From positions 42,686,197 through 42,750,196 of the forward strand of contig CM063113.1 in assembly GCA_031841125.1 (NCBI GenBank): DNA of 64,000 bases. The letters are read 5' to 3'. Numbering within the stretch: the stretch's first letter is position 1; every line of letters begins with the position of its first letter. This document shows, piece after piece, positions 43,228-54,189 of this stretch. Source of the stretch: Acanthococcus lagerstroemiae. Taxonomy: Eukaryota > Arthropoda > Insecta > Hemiptera > Eriococcidae. The position numbers and the translations under genes are program-made. The notes below the pieces were generated by a model. The model did no database searches, was not told the DNA's origin, and worked only from the letters and a program-made list of their open reading frames with translations.

Positions 43228-44844
43228 GTTGTATTCGTAGTGTACTTGCTGTAAGTATGGTCTCATCCATCTGTCCTTGCTACCCGGTATAATGCTATTT
43301 TGACTTTGGGATTTCAAAATTCGCGCTTCCTGTAGCGCTAGGTGTAACTTGACTTGCTTAACGAAGTTTCCGCTCCATTGTGAACTTGCGAGAGACTCGT
43401 TCAAAACCATAAATGTAACACTGCTCCGGCTAAGGGTAAGTTGATAGGCGTAAACCACCGTTTGGCGTACCAGTTAGAAAATCGTTAGACCTGTGACTCG
43501 TATAACCAACTGCAATCCCAGAGGAAAAGTCAACGCCTTCCTTTAAACGTGTACCCAGAAGCAACTCGATTGGAAACACTCGGCGAGCTCGTGCCCCACT
43601 TCGAGTGTTAGCTACAGTGGCCTGCGGGCTGTGGCATTCGTGCATATTGTAACCATCAAATAACAATGTATAACTGCGGTAATATTTTCGTTAAAATGTC
43701 ATTGTGCGACCGACTCGGCCGAGTACCAAATTATTTTCCACTGTTTTAAGCATCAGATGACTCGCGATCGCTCGCGCCACGCAGCGCCGGAACAGTTGCC
43801 ACCACCGATTCGGATCCTCTCGAGCCGAAGTAATGCGTTGCAACATATAAGGTACCTACCTACACAAAACCGGTTAAAGTGAAATGGTAGAAAATTACGC
43901 TCATTGAAACTGCGTTATTTGTTTTAAGATCTAGTATTTGTATCTTTGAAAATGTTGCGGCAAAAAAAAAAAAAAGTAAGGCTGAAATATTTCTTTGAAA
44001 TCTCGGCCTGCGTTCGCCTCGTGTGCGTAAAAAGAGCGAGAGAGAAGAGAAGAGAACCGAACGTATACCCTCGACGGATAAAAATTGAAGGCAACTCGCT
44101 TTGAGTACGGTAGAGTAGGTACACGCGTTTTTGCATGTGTGAGTGAACGTCTATCTTGTTTGTTAATAATGTGTCAGCTGTGTCCGTCCATGCAAAGCAC
44201 ATTACTTACAGCCAAATGATTCTATTTCAATACCGGGGAACAAAGGCGAAAGCTGCGATATTTTTCCGTCCCTTCGTCTTAGTGGACCTTCGTCGTTCAG
44301 TCCCTTCACGTTGTTGCTTCGCGAAGATAAAATAAAAAAATACCCAGTCTTTTACGACTGATTTGCGATCGCTGTTCGGATTATCGGGCAGCGACTGCAG
44401 TTTCGCGTTTAGTCAACTTTACCTGCATCGGATTGCTGTACACGGCATGATGCATTGCAGAAGGAAGTCGAATTGTTGGGTTCGGTATCCTAGTTGATTT
44501 TTATGAGCGCCAATTTTCTATATTATGTATGTAATTTCTCTGGCGTGAAACCGACTCTAACTTGGTGTGTGCTCGATAAAAGTAATACACTTCCAAAACG
44601 AGGTTCACTCTTCTCCATTACACTGCAATGAGGAAAATGATTTCCGGTGTTCATCAACACTTGTATCAACTCGCCCAACTCTCTTACTGTGACAACTCGC
44701 TCATAAAAAGGGAATCAAGATAACTAATGAAAAAGAAAAAGATTATTGCACGTTTATTCAAACAAGACATAAGAGTAGGTGCGTGCGTAAGACAAAAGAA
44801 AACATTTCAGTATAGAAATAAAATCAATCAGTTGTCCATCCAGT
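43228..44844 (+). other. Intron; CpG-rich unique block 43730-44700
   Basis: Sequence at 43730-44700 is CpG-rich (CGATCGCTCGCGCCACGCAG near 43768) and not repeated in the window. No exon was found. It is a candidate regulatory block. Confidence 0.4.
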
Positions 44845-45427
44845 AATAGTAGATTACTGTACAGGGGCGGAAAGTAAAGCTATTCATGACAAGCGCAGCG
44901 AGTGGAGCTAACGCATGAGGTATCAATCGCTTACCTACCAACTCTATACTGTACGTTATTTTATTGTATACAGGTCTGGTAATCTCGAACCACAGCTGAC
45001 TTAACACTGCTAGAGTGGTAATGTTGTTATCATTAGCCAATCATAGCGTCTTCACAAAAGTTGTTTGGTCTTTACAGCGCTGCATCGTTGCTCACAAGAA
45101 CGAGGCGAGATCCGGTAAGTGCGATGTAACAGCACTGTTTTCACGAATATAAATGCCGTTTTATTGCCTCGTTCTCATAAACACTGATGCAGCGCTGTAA
45201 AGACCAAACAACTTTTGTAACAATGCTGTGGTTGGCTAGTGATAACAACATTACCATTCTCTAGCGGTGTTAAGTTAGCTGTAGTTCGAGATTACTGGAC
45301 TTGTATACAATAAAATAGCATACTGTACAGAGTTGGTAGGTAAGCGATTAATACCTTGTACGTTAGCTCCACTCGCTGCGCGCGTCATGAATTGCTTACT
45401 TTCCGTCTCTGTACAGTAATCTACTAT
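44845..45427. mobile_element. Foldback element with about 235-bp inverted arms
   Basis: The left arm (44845-45085) is the reverse complement of the right arm (45183-45427) at about 88-90%. It starts AATAGTAGATTACTGTACAG and contains GCGAGTGGAGCTAACG, TACCTACCAACTC and GTAATGTTGTTATCA. The central loop (45086-45182) includes GGTAAGTGCGATGTAACAGC. Non-coding. A rearranged relative occupies 58347-59915. The inner boundary CAGGGGCGGAAAG is hAT-like, with CTGTACAG on each side. Confidence 0.92.
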
Positions 45428-46217
45428 TTATGTTATTTTCCCTTTGGTACATGGCTGAGGCCTACTTTTAGTAGAATCAGCCAGAGTTATTTCTTCTCAC
45501 AGTAGAGACTCACGAGTGGTCGTGATAATTTCAAATTTTCTCTTGTCCTGAGATGTCTTTTACCTATCATTTTGCTGCCCTTTCCTGATGGCAGTAAGCT
45601 TTAGCCTCGTATCAACGTTGATTTCTTTTAGCACTTCTATAATTTTTCACACATTCGGGTAAGGCGAGTAGAATTAAGAATTGTAGTGCCAATGGAAGGC
45701 CTCCTGTCCATTGGTTGTAGTTGGTGCACTGGAAATGGAAGCTACCCGCAGAAAAGGGGGAATTTAGAGTTGAAGTCCACATAGTTATTCAGTACGTACT
45801 TAGTCAGAAAATGCAAACAGGGTTTCGGAAGGAGCGAATTCTAGAAAAACGAAATCATCCTCTATATCCTTGGGAGGTAAATATGATAGACACCAAAGAA
45901 ACTTAAGCCACTTACTATTTTCTGGTGTAGATTTGCACTCACAAAGCAAGGTACTTGAACTTCGAATATGCCGGAACCAACTCAGTCTCAAGCGAAATTT
46001 GCAACCAAAAGTAGCATATTGGAGGAAAGCAGGGAGCAATCGCTATCACATCACAATGAGAAAGGGGGAAAAGATGAACAGCACACATTCACAAGCTCAT
46101 CCAGGTGGGCGAGTTGTTACGAGTACATTGGACCATGTGGGACAAGTTGATCTGTTTACTTGCAAGCACAGAACAATAGAAGGTAGGTGAGTTAATCGAC
46201 AGCATCATTTCAACGCT
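45428..46217 (+). other. Intron sequence, no gene seen
   Basis: Overlapping chance frames (45721-46190) give no recognisable protein. Unique within the window. Confidence 0.4.
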
Positions 46218-46478
46218 CAACCCTGTCGGGGGTGGGGAGAAAGGGTGCCCCGGGTCCGGACTTTCAGGGGTTCCGATATTTTTAAAAGGCCTGAATTTCA
46301 ACGCTTATGGCTACATCATACTGTATATCAAATCATTAATCACTCCTTACACATTAAAAACAATTTCTTATCCCGTAGTTTTTTATTTTTTCCCATTTGA
46401 CAAGAGAACGAAATAAACTGGAAGGTGAGAGGGCCGTGAAAATTTCCCCCAGGCCCTCTTTTTCTCTCTACGAGACTG
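46218..46478. mobile_element. hAT-type MITE family A, copy 2, 261 bp
   Basis: Ends are CAACCCTGTCGGGGG and (reverse complement) CAGTCTCGTAGAGAGA. The exact 8-bp duplication TCAACGCT lies at 46210-46217 and 46479-46486. The interior shares ATTTTTAAAAGGCCTGAATT with copy 3 and AATCACTCCTTA with copy 1. Confidence 0.96.
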
Positions 46479-46879
46479 TCAACGCTTTTACCACCCACAC
46501 AACTTAAAAGCCATTTTAGAACTTTTCGTACACATATGCTACCAGTTGAGACAAATATATGACCTAAGAAATATTTGAAGATGAGGCGATACGCTTTTAT
46601 AATTCGCTGTATTAAGTTATTCACTTCTTATCAGACAGTTGATGTAAGAAGCTGATTTGGAGGGAACTTGCTACAACAGATCCGAACACCTAAACGATAT
46701 CAGTTCAATGGCGGATCCGGGAGTCAGTTCTGGAAGTGGCTATTCGGAAGGTATTGCAGCTTAGTTTACTTTTCATATCTTTATGCCCTCAATATGACAG
46801 TTGAGTCCGTCCAAATGTTAAAAGTGAAAACACAAAGCCCTAAAGAAGGTCATTATAGGAACTTGGGAGCTCTGATATG
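46479..46879. other. Intron sequence, no feature seen
   Basis: No recognisable gene between the MITE and the GACTC array. Confidence 0.4.
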
Positions 46880-49850
46880 ACTTATTCAACTCCTTCAGAA
46901 TCTACTAAAACTAATGCAGACTCTGTGACAACTCACTTGACACTGAAAACTCATTCAGACTGTCAAAATGCATCACAGCCAGGTAAAAACTTGTGCGACC
47001 TTGTGATATTTATTCACATGTATTAAATCTGAAGTGAAACTTGTTAAGACTTTACTATAGAGAGACTTATTCAGGCCAAGTTGGCACTCATCCACGCTCC
47101 GTTAGGACTCGATAAGACTCATTTTTACTCTCTTAGGACTTGTTCAGACCTCCAGCATGGACTCTGATTCTTGTAAAACTCATTCATAGTCTCTCTTAGA
47201 ACACTTTACAACTCATTCAGACTCGGTTATAACTTCATCCGACTGTTTTAAGCTAAGACTCGTTAACGCTCACCAGACTCCTTCAAAACTCATTTAGACT
47301 TTACCGTGGTTCATTAAAATTCCTTTTTGGATCAAGATAAGACTCGTCAAACTCATTCTGATTACGTTAAAACTCGTTGTAACTCCGTTATGCCTCATTC
47401 AGCACGTTTTAGCTCATCCGACCTTTATTGAAACTCAGGTTGACATTTCAACTTCACTATAATTCGGTCAAGACTGCATCTGAAATTCAGTCTCACACTG
47501 AGTTGAAACTAAGGGTTAACTAGGGAGCGACAGATACACCCCTCTCTGAATATTTTAGAGTTAGGATTGTATGACAAAATCGACCATTTAGTCGGCATTT
47601 TGGATTGTTAGCGGATAAAAACAAAAAAATCGTTAATTCGTTGTCTTCTTTTTTTTTTTTTACTTACTTTGAATTTGTATCATTATTGAGCCGGCAGTTG
47701 GCAAAACGTAAATATGGCTAAGCTGTTTTTTTATTGGACTGAAAATTTTGGCACCGAGTCGGCAGTTTTGATCTATTTTTACCCGCTTCCCCCACTATAC
47801 TGAGAGTGCTCGTTTCGTCTTTGGTTAAAATTCATGAAACTCATTCACTCTTATTGACTGGAATTTTTTTGACTCAGTGAAGACTCACTCAGACTCTATT
47901 ACGATTTATTCAGAGTTCTAAAATTTATTCCGACTCTATTAAAACTCATGTAGGTAATTTTCCTTAGAACTTTTTGCAATTACAACTGACTCAGATTCAG
48001 CTATGACTCATTCAGACAGTTCTAAGACATTCAAATTTGGTTATGATTTACAAGGGCTCGTTAAAATCCTGCTACGTTACTGCGACTCGCGCAGACTCCT
48101 GTAGAACTCCTTAAGACTGACCAAGCGACCAAGCTCGTTTGATTCAACGCACTCGTAATATAATTGCGTTTGTGTGTTTTGGACTCAATCTGAGCCTGAA
48201 TCTCGGTGAGTCGTGCTAGAGTCAAAATGAAATTAAATTTTCTGAGCGAGTTTCAGTCAACAAGCTTGAATAAGTTTGAAAGGATTAATGTACTTAGCCT
48301 TAATGCACCTGACAAGTCTTAACTTGGTCTAAATAAATATAGGTATACGAGTCTTGATAGAACTGAAACTTTTTCACTTTGTTGAGACTCATTCAGACTC
48401 TGCAAGGACTTATCAAGACTACTGAGCAGGGGCGTCGAAATGTTTGTTTAGGGGGTAGAAAAATTGAAAATTTAAGTCGACAAACTGAAAAAGTGGTCTA
48501 CTTTTTTTGTCCCTTAAAAAAGAGGTAACAAGTAAGAAAACCAAAATAATCTTGTGAATCTCCAAGAATCTCGTAAATCATGTCTCTGAAGTCTCTCAAA
48601 ACGCCTTTTCATCAACATGCTGAATAATTTTTAAATGTTCTCTCAATCTTTGGGGAGTGCAACACTCTGTACGCCCTCCTGTTCCAACGTCACTGTTCTT
48701 AAGACTCATTCAGACTTCTTTGAAGGTCGATAATACTTATTGTAACGACTTATTGTCCTGTGGGAATTTTCTGCTTAACAGAGTCAGACGGAGTTGGAGA
48801 AATCCGAGTCAAAGGGTTTTTTTTTTGTTTTTTTTTCTTTTCTTTTCTTTTTTGATACTTGGAAATTGAGTTAAGATGTTGAGAAAATCCAACAAGTCAA
48901 AGAAGTGATCAAAGGTTTTTGTTTTGCTTTAATATTCGGGAATTTTGAGTTGAGTCAGTTGGAAAAATCCAACAAGTCGAAAGTTTTTTTAAAATTGTTT
49001 TGGTACTTAGGAAGTTTGAGCTGAGTCAGTTGGGACTTTCACAGCCCCCCCCCCCACACACACACCCAGGAAAAACTCTTCGATGCATCCCTGGTCTTAG
49101 CTACGTTACAATAAGTCGTTAGGAGGGCCTATCGGTACGTCTCTGGCCAAGACTCATTCTCCTTTTCTGGTCGGACGCATTCAGAATATTTGTTAACATT
49201 CTTTTGAGATCATTCAAATTCTGTCAAAGTTAAGTACGGACTCATTCAGACTTTTTGACCTCCGATGCAGATACACACTGCTTGGATTCCTTCAGATTCA
49301 CATACAGGGTCGTAGGCTGGTACTGTTTGGAGAGGGGCGAGACAGTATTGTGAAATTTCAAAGAGTTAATACACCGAGCTGCTGTTTTTCGTTAGAAGCT
49401 TCTCTTTCCACTCATACTTTGAAAATTGTAAGAGTTAGTAAATACTAAAAATGTAGGTGCTGCAGTTGAAAAAGATTTTTAATTCTATAATTTTTTTCTT
49501 TTTTGTCTGATGAATTAGTAATTCTAGTTATCTGTTGGACCGCCCCCTCATAATTTGAAATCGTACAAGAGTATAGCAGCTGCGGTTAGTAAAATTATGA
49601 ATAGTGTAAGTTTTCTTTGCCTAACTAATTTTAAATTTCAGTCTTCAGCTCAATCCCCCCCCCCTCGCTCTCATAATTTGAAATTTTAAGATATATCGAA
49701 ATTCAAAAAGACTTGCTTGGACTTCAATGAAATTTACCATCAAATTGTGCAGACCTAAAATCTCATTTATACTCGCTTAATGAGAATTATTCGGATTCTG
49801 CCTAGATTAATTTAGACTTTGTTAAGACTAACTGATACTTTTTTTTAAAC
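46880..49850. repeat. Degenerate GACTCATTCA minisatellite array
   Basis: Words such as GACTCATTCAGACTC, AAGACTCATT, AAAACTCATTCAG and AGACTCGTTAA recur every 14-30 bp, often with a 15-bp spacing, from about 46890 to 48430 and more sparsely at 48680-49850. Unrelated gaps lie at 47520-47840 and around the MITE at 48735-49145. A sister array on the same strand (AAGACTY) lies at 54190-55250. No coding frame follows the period. Confidence 0.75.
48735..49145. mobile_element. Rearranged inverted copy of the 22911 MITE family
   Basis: On the minus strand it shares CAGGGATGCATCGAAGAGTT with the family's end, then repeats with AACTGACTCA, CAAAACAAAAACCTTTGA and GACTTGTTGGATTT. The opposite end (GGTACGTCTCTG) occurs at about 49134-49145 instead of at 48735, with ATTGTAACGACTTATTG and its complement at both sides. 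Part of one end has been inverted to the other side. Confidence 0.75.
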
Positions 49851-50845
49851 ACTTTTGTAATGAGAGATGACGTTATAATAGCAGTCGCCCCTACTCATGG
49901 AAAGCACTGTAGCCCTTTTCTTTAGAAAGAGGTATGGTAGAAATCTAATTTGGCTGATTGAGGATCCAAGTTCACCTACTTATGGAAGTTCGAAATCGAC
50001 AGATGAGAAAGAAAGAAAAAAGTCAGCGCTTTTGAGAATATCCTACTGACGTGATTTTTCCAACAAGAATCGAGATTTTTCTTAATTTGGCCAACATGGG
50101 AACTGGAATTGACCGAAAAATGGGATGAGAGGCCGCGCAGTGTTTGTAAGACTTTCAGTTGAACAGTTTCTTATTTAATCAATCTTCATAACTTACTCAG
50201 TTTCAATAAAATACTTTCAAGTCATTTGACTTCTATTTTTGAAGTATTTTGAATTCGAATTTTTCTCTCCGGTGAAGCTGATTGCTCCTGTTGCTCTTCT
50301 GCCGTATCTACGGCTGTACCCGACTTCCTTTTTTTGTTCATCTTTTCTCGTTAGTTGCTTCAGAGATAATTTATCGGCGAGCACATTCGCAAAATGAACG
50401 GAAATTTGCAATTTTCACATTTCGAAATGGAAGTCGAGCTCTATACTCATTAACTTTTTTCGTTTTTCGTTATAATACTTTTCTTCATCGGACATCCGAC
50501 CCTCCGAAACGCGTGTATTTCCATTCTAGTTTACCTTACCCATATTCTGCCATTCCCAGTTCCCTTTTTCTCGCTCTTTTCTCGCTCACCGCAAATGCTG
50601 CCAAATTTAGACATCTGTCGGCGGGCAAAAAAGCAAAATGTAATCTGGTCGACACGGTGGCTTCGCGCGGATTACACATGTCACTCTGTCGTCAGGTATC
50701 GCTTACGCTATATTCCCATTCAAAGGCGGCATTTTCCCTTTCCCGCATGAAATTGCTGCTAAATACTCGATTCCATACGTACTATATGTAGTAGATCGTA
50801 TTATACTTATAGGTAGTCTACGTTTATATGTATTTGTAAATTTTA
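49851..50845 (+). other. Intron; unique block 50200-50830
   Basis: No element is seen. 50282-50791 holds a 169-codon open frame without any domain; its hydrophobic start and lack of splice context make it a poor gene candidate. The CpG-containing 50200-50830 block is a candidate host conserved sequence. Confidence 0.4.
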
Positions 50846-50940
50846 TGCATGGACGCAAATAGAGGGGAGGGAGCTTGGAGGCTTAGCTACTCCACGAATC
50901 CTCTGAAAGCTCCACCCCTAAGAAACTGACAAGTCATACG
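50846..50940. mobile_element. hAT-like terminal fragment (GGRCGCAAATAGAGGGG)
   Basis: GGACGCAAATAGAGGGGAGG followed by CTTGGAGGCTTAGC matches the right end of the 8908-12416 composite (read inward). A partner end was not identified; a poly-C at 50990-51001 may be its G-rich subterminal tract. Confidence 0.5.
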
Positions 50941-52364
50941 AGCAAAAGATTTTTCGTCGTTATTTTGATACTTGTCAGATCCTCACGAGCCCCCCCCCCC
51001 CATCAGCTGTTAGCGCTTATGATTTTACGCGTTCCAAGGTCGGAATAAGGAAAATGCTTGCAAATATCGCCACGTTCCGCAAGTTTACGTCAACTCAGAA
51101 TCGAACCAGTTTCTCGTGAGAACGAAGCACTGGTGTCCGAACTGTCGATGTTGTCAAAAATGAAGTGTCAGCTTTAATTGCGACTGGTCAGCCATTTCTG
51201 GCGAGACTAAATACGATGGCAAATTCTGAATGTGAAAGGAAGCCTTAGTGACGTGCGTATGCGTAGATTTGGTGAACGTGTCGTGTTATCCTCGATTGCG
51301 ATTCTTGTTGCATGTTCCTAGCAGGAGTGAGTATTCCTTAGATTTAGATTAGATTTAATCATAAGGCGTGGGAGCAGGCAGAGTTGTAGCTGTGTAGTAA
51401 AAAGAAACCGTGCCGAGGGCCAAAATGGGGTACGAAAACCATTTGCGAGAGCATCAGCATAAGCGACGTCACGTTTCCTGATTAGGAGATGTGATGAAGA
51501 AGGTTTCACATGATTTTTAGGGGAAGTGGAAGGATATTTCTTCCTCCATTGCACTGGCACCTTCTCAATAGGCATACATAGGTAAATTATGAATTCATCA
51601 AATTACAATGAAAATATCTGTACGTACTAAAAATCTGGTCTTTGCCGTCATCATTTGGTACTCCGAACCAAACGCCAAGATCTTCAACCCTCTTCCTCTA
51701 ATCAAAGAAAAGATATTCCATACCCAAAGTCCGTTTCTGCGTACTTAATTCTGCCGTCTACCTCGCGAACCTCTACTCACACACGGATCCAAAATCAAGA
51801 ATCTGTCTGCATAATCCTATCCCTGGACAAAGTCTGAGTTATTCTTGACCAAGTCTGAATATTGATTTTAACAATGTTAACGATTTGGTAAAATAAATTC
51901 CAATTGACATAAAGGATTTAAAAAAAAAATTAAATTTCTGAAATTGGTCAGCAGATATTTCTAAAATGGTCGAATAAGTTTTCTCGTCATTTCGAGGTTG
52001 GCTGTACTGATTCTGTAAGTATGTTAACCTAAATCGGCAACACAAAGTACCAAGCAGTTCTGGAGTTATTGGCCGACAAATTTGAGGTTTCATTTTGAAA
52101 AACCAATTATGCCAATCTGGAATTCAACTCATTTTACATCAGATTGTCAGATTCTAAGTAAGTCTAATCGGAGTTCAGCGATTATAATTCAGGCTCAGCA
52201 CGTCTGTTGTGACCAGAAGGGGGGGGGGACTGCCAAATCTTTCTTTTGTTTGTGTATTTTTTAAATGAAGTTTTTATTATAAAACCGCCCGAAGGCATAC
52301 CCATAATATTTAAATGTACAACGTGCAAATACAGTAAGCTCTACCACTAAAATTACACTATATC
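50941..52364 (+). other. Intron sequence, no gene seen
   Basis: No recognisable gene or repeat in 1.4 kb, apart from poly-C at 50990-51001. Confidence 0.4.
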
Positions 52365-52624
52365 CAACCCTGTCGAGAGGGAGGGGAAGAAAGGAGGGGG
52401 ACACTCACGGCTTGGACTTTCTTGGGGGCCCGATATTTTTAAAAGGCCTGAATTTTAATCATACTGTACATCAAATCAGCAATCATACCTTACGCTATGA
52501 AAGAAACCTCTTATCGCGTATAGCTTATAATTTTTCCCATATAACAAAAGAACAAACTGAACTGGAAGGAGAGGGGGGCCCGTGGAAATTCCCCCCAGGC
52601 CCTCTTTCTCTCTTTACGGGGCTG
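52365..52624. mobile_element. hAT-type MITE family A, copy 3, 260 bp
   Basis: Ends are CAACCCTGTCGAGAGG and (reverse complement) CAGCCCCGTAAAGAGA. The exact 8-bp duplication ACTATATC lies at 52357-52364 and 52625-52632. Interior words ACATCAAATCAG, GAAAGAAACCTCTTATC and AACTGGAAGGAGAG are shared with copy 1. Confidence 0.96.
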
Positions 52625-52853
52625 ACTATATCAGCACAGATTAAGTATGTAAAGTACTAAGTAATGAAGAAGTTATTTAGGAAGCCAGGTCCAGTTGGTG
52701 GGTTCTCTGTAGGAGTGTGGCTCACATCCAGAACTTGAATCGCTTCAGTGTTATGATGGAAGCGCAGTCGGTGGACATATCTCTTCGTTAGCTTCCGACA
52801 CACCCCCAGAATGGGATCCAACCCTAAATCATTCCGAGGAGACTGATTCGAAA

Positions 52854-53031
52854 AAGTGGCGGGTCCAAAGGGGGCATGGGGTACATGCCCCCCCCCCCTG
52901 GTTGAATATTTTTAACGCAATAATAAGGAAAAAGAGGAATAAAAATGATGAATTGTACGCTCATTACCCGCCACGAAGGTCACTACCGGTACTGTACCCC
53001 CCCCCATCTCTTCTTTCTAAATCCGCGCCTA
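52854..53031. mobile_element. Short hAT-type MITE, 178 bp
   Basis: Ends are AAGTGGCGGGTCCAAAG and (reverse complement) TAGGCGCGGATTTAGAAAG, with poly-C/poly-G subterminal tracts. Flanks ATTCGAAA (52846-52853) and GTTCGAAA (53032-53039) match at 7 of 8. It is related in end sequence to 33411-33865. Confidence 0.78.
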
Positions 53032-53039
53032 GTTCGAAA

Positions 53040-53519
53040 CACACCAGGGAAACCCAGTAATTTGCGTCATGAATAAGTGCTCCAAGATAACCAAGTTGGT
53101 ATACTTGGCTATACTCCCATAGTCGAGTGCTGTACATCGAGCTCGAATTTAGTATTGAGGTGTAAATCAACCTCCTGTACACTAGTTTAAATTTAGTGTG
53201 GGTGGGGCTGAGAATCATCTGGTATACCTACAGGACCAAGCTGAGGCAGTGGAGTTCATTATTAATGCACTTATGCTGGTTAAGCTTGGAATCTTGGTCT
53301 GCTAAACCTAAAGAAATTTCTTTATATAGTGTAGGGAAATATACTATGTAGTCTTTAGAACTGCTTGAAAATGATACCAAGGAATTTATTTCGATATTTA
53401 AAAAAAAACAAAAAAACTGAGGGAATTGTGGTAGAAATGGACTAAATTTCGAATAATTGCTCTGTATTTCTTGTTTCTTAAATATGTTTGGTATTTAAAG
53501 AATTTAAAAATCTTTAACG
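53040..53519. other. Intron sequence, no feature seen
   Basis: No recognisable gene. A poly-A/C-A tract lies at 53400-53418. Confidence 0.4.
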
Positions 53520-53520
53520 T

Positions 53521-53617
53521 AGCACCACAAAAGGGAATGTATTACCCCTCTAGACTGGACTGCGAACATAGCACCACGAAAGGGAATGTATTACCCCTCT
53601 AGACTGGACTGCGAACA
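53521..53617. repeat. 49-bp tandem duplication in the Penelope-like fragment
   Basis: Units start at 53521 and 53570 (AGCACCACAAAAGGGAATGT and AGCACCACGAAAGGGAATGT) and differ at one or two bases. The unit length is not a multiple of three. Confidence 0.95.
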
Positions 53618-54113
53618 CTGTAACATGACCTACATTGGAGAAACAGGCAGAAAATTCACAACCAGAATCAAAGAACACGAAAAATCACAGAAGCTAAATT
53701 ATGACAAATCACTGTTTGGAAAAAACTGCAATGACCAGGGACACAACAATGACAAATTGACAGAAAAGTACAAAATCCTACACACAGAAAACAACACAAG
53801 AAAAAGAAAATTAAAAGAACAACTAGAAATAATAAAGGCAAAAACAAAACAAAACAACCTAATAAATACAACAACTAACTTCCAAAGTGAGAACTTATTC
53901 CAACTAATAACATAACACCCACGGATTGGACAGACTGCTCAACCACAGACAACCAATCAGAGCACACAACCAATAACAATAACCACTGATTGGACAGACT
54001 GCATATTCACAGACAACCAATAGGAACGCAAGACTAAACAGGCTCACCATACGGTACTACCCTCGACTATAACTACAGGACCACAAGAGACTAGTCTCAT
54101 TTAGGGTACTCCA

Positions 54114-54138
54114 CTGATGATGGCATAACAGCCAAAAG
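54114..54138 (+). other. Degenerate hammerhead-ribozyme-like core
   Basis: CTGATGA (54114-54120) is followed by a stem TGGC/GCCA around a 6-base loop (ATAACA) and then AAAGC. In a hammerhead the order is CUGANGA, stem II, GAAA; here the G of GAAA is A. Penelope-like elements are known to carry hammerheads near their ends. Stems I and III were not established. Confidence 0.3.
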
Positions 54139-54189
54139 CGCTCTGGAATACAGCAAAAGGAAAAGTGAATTGGCACACCCTAGAAAAGG

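Noticed and set aside
48428..48690. Another hAT MITE from CAGGGGCGTCGAAATG (48428) to GTACGCCCTCCTG (about 48680)
   Set aside because: The two ends agree only over a few bases and no 8-bp duplication was found.
46880..49850. CRISPR-like array
   Set aside because: Repeat words are short, degenerate and irregularly spaced, with no constant repeat-spacer structure, and the genome is eukaryotic.
50282..50791. 169-codon open frame as a host gene
   Set aside because: No domain, no recognisable signal beyond a hydrophobic start, no splice context, and composition like the surrounding unique intron.
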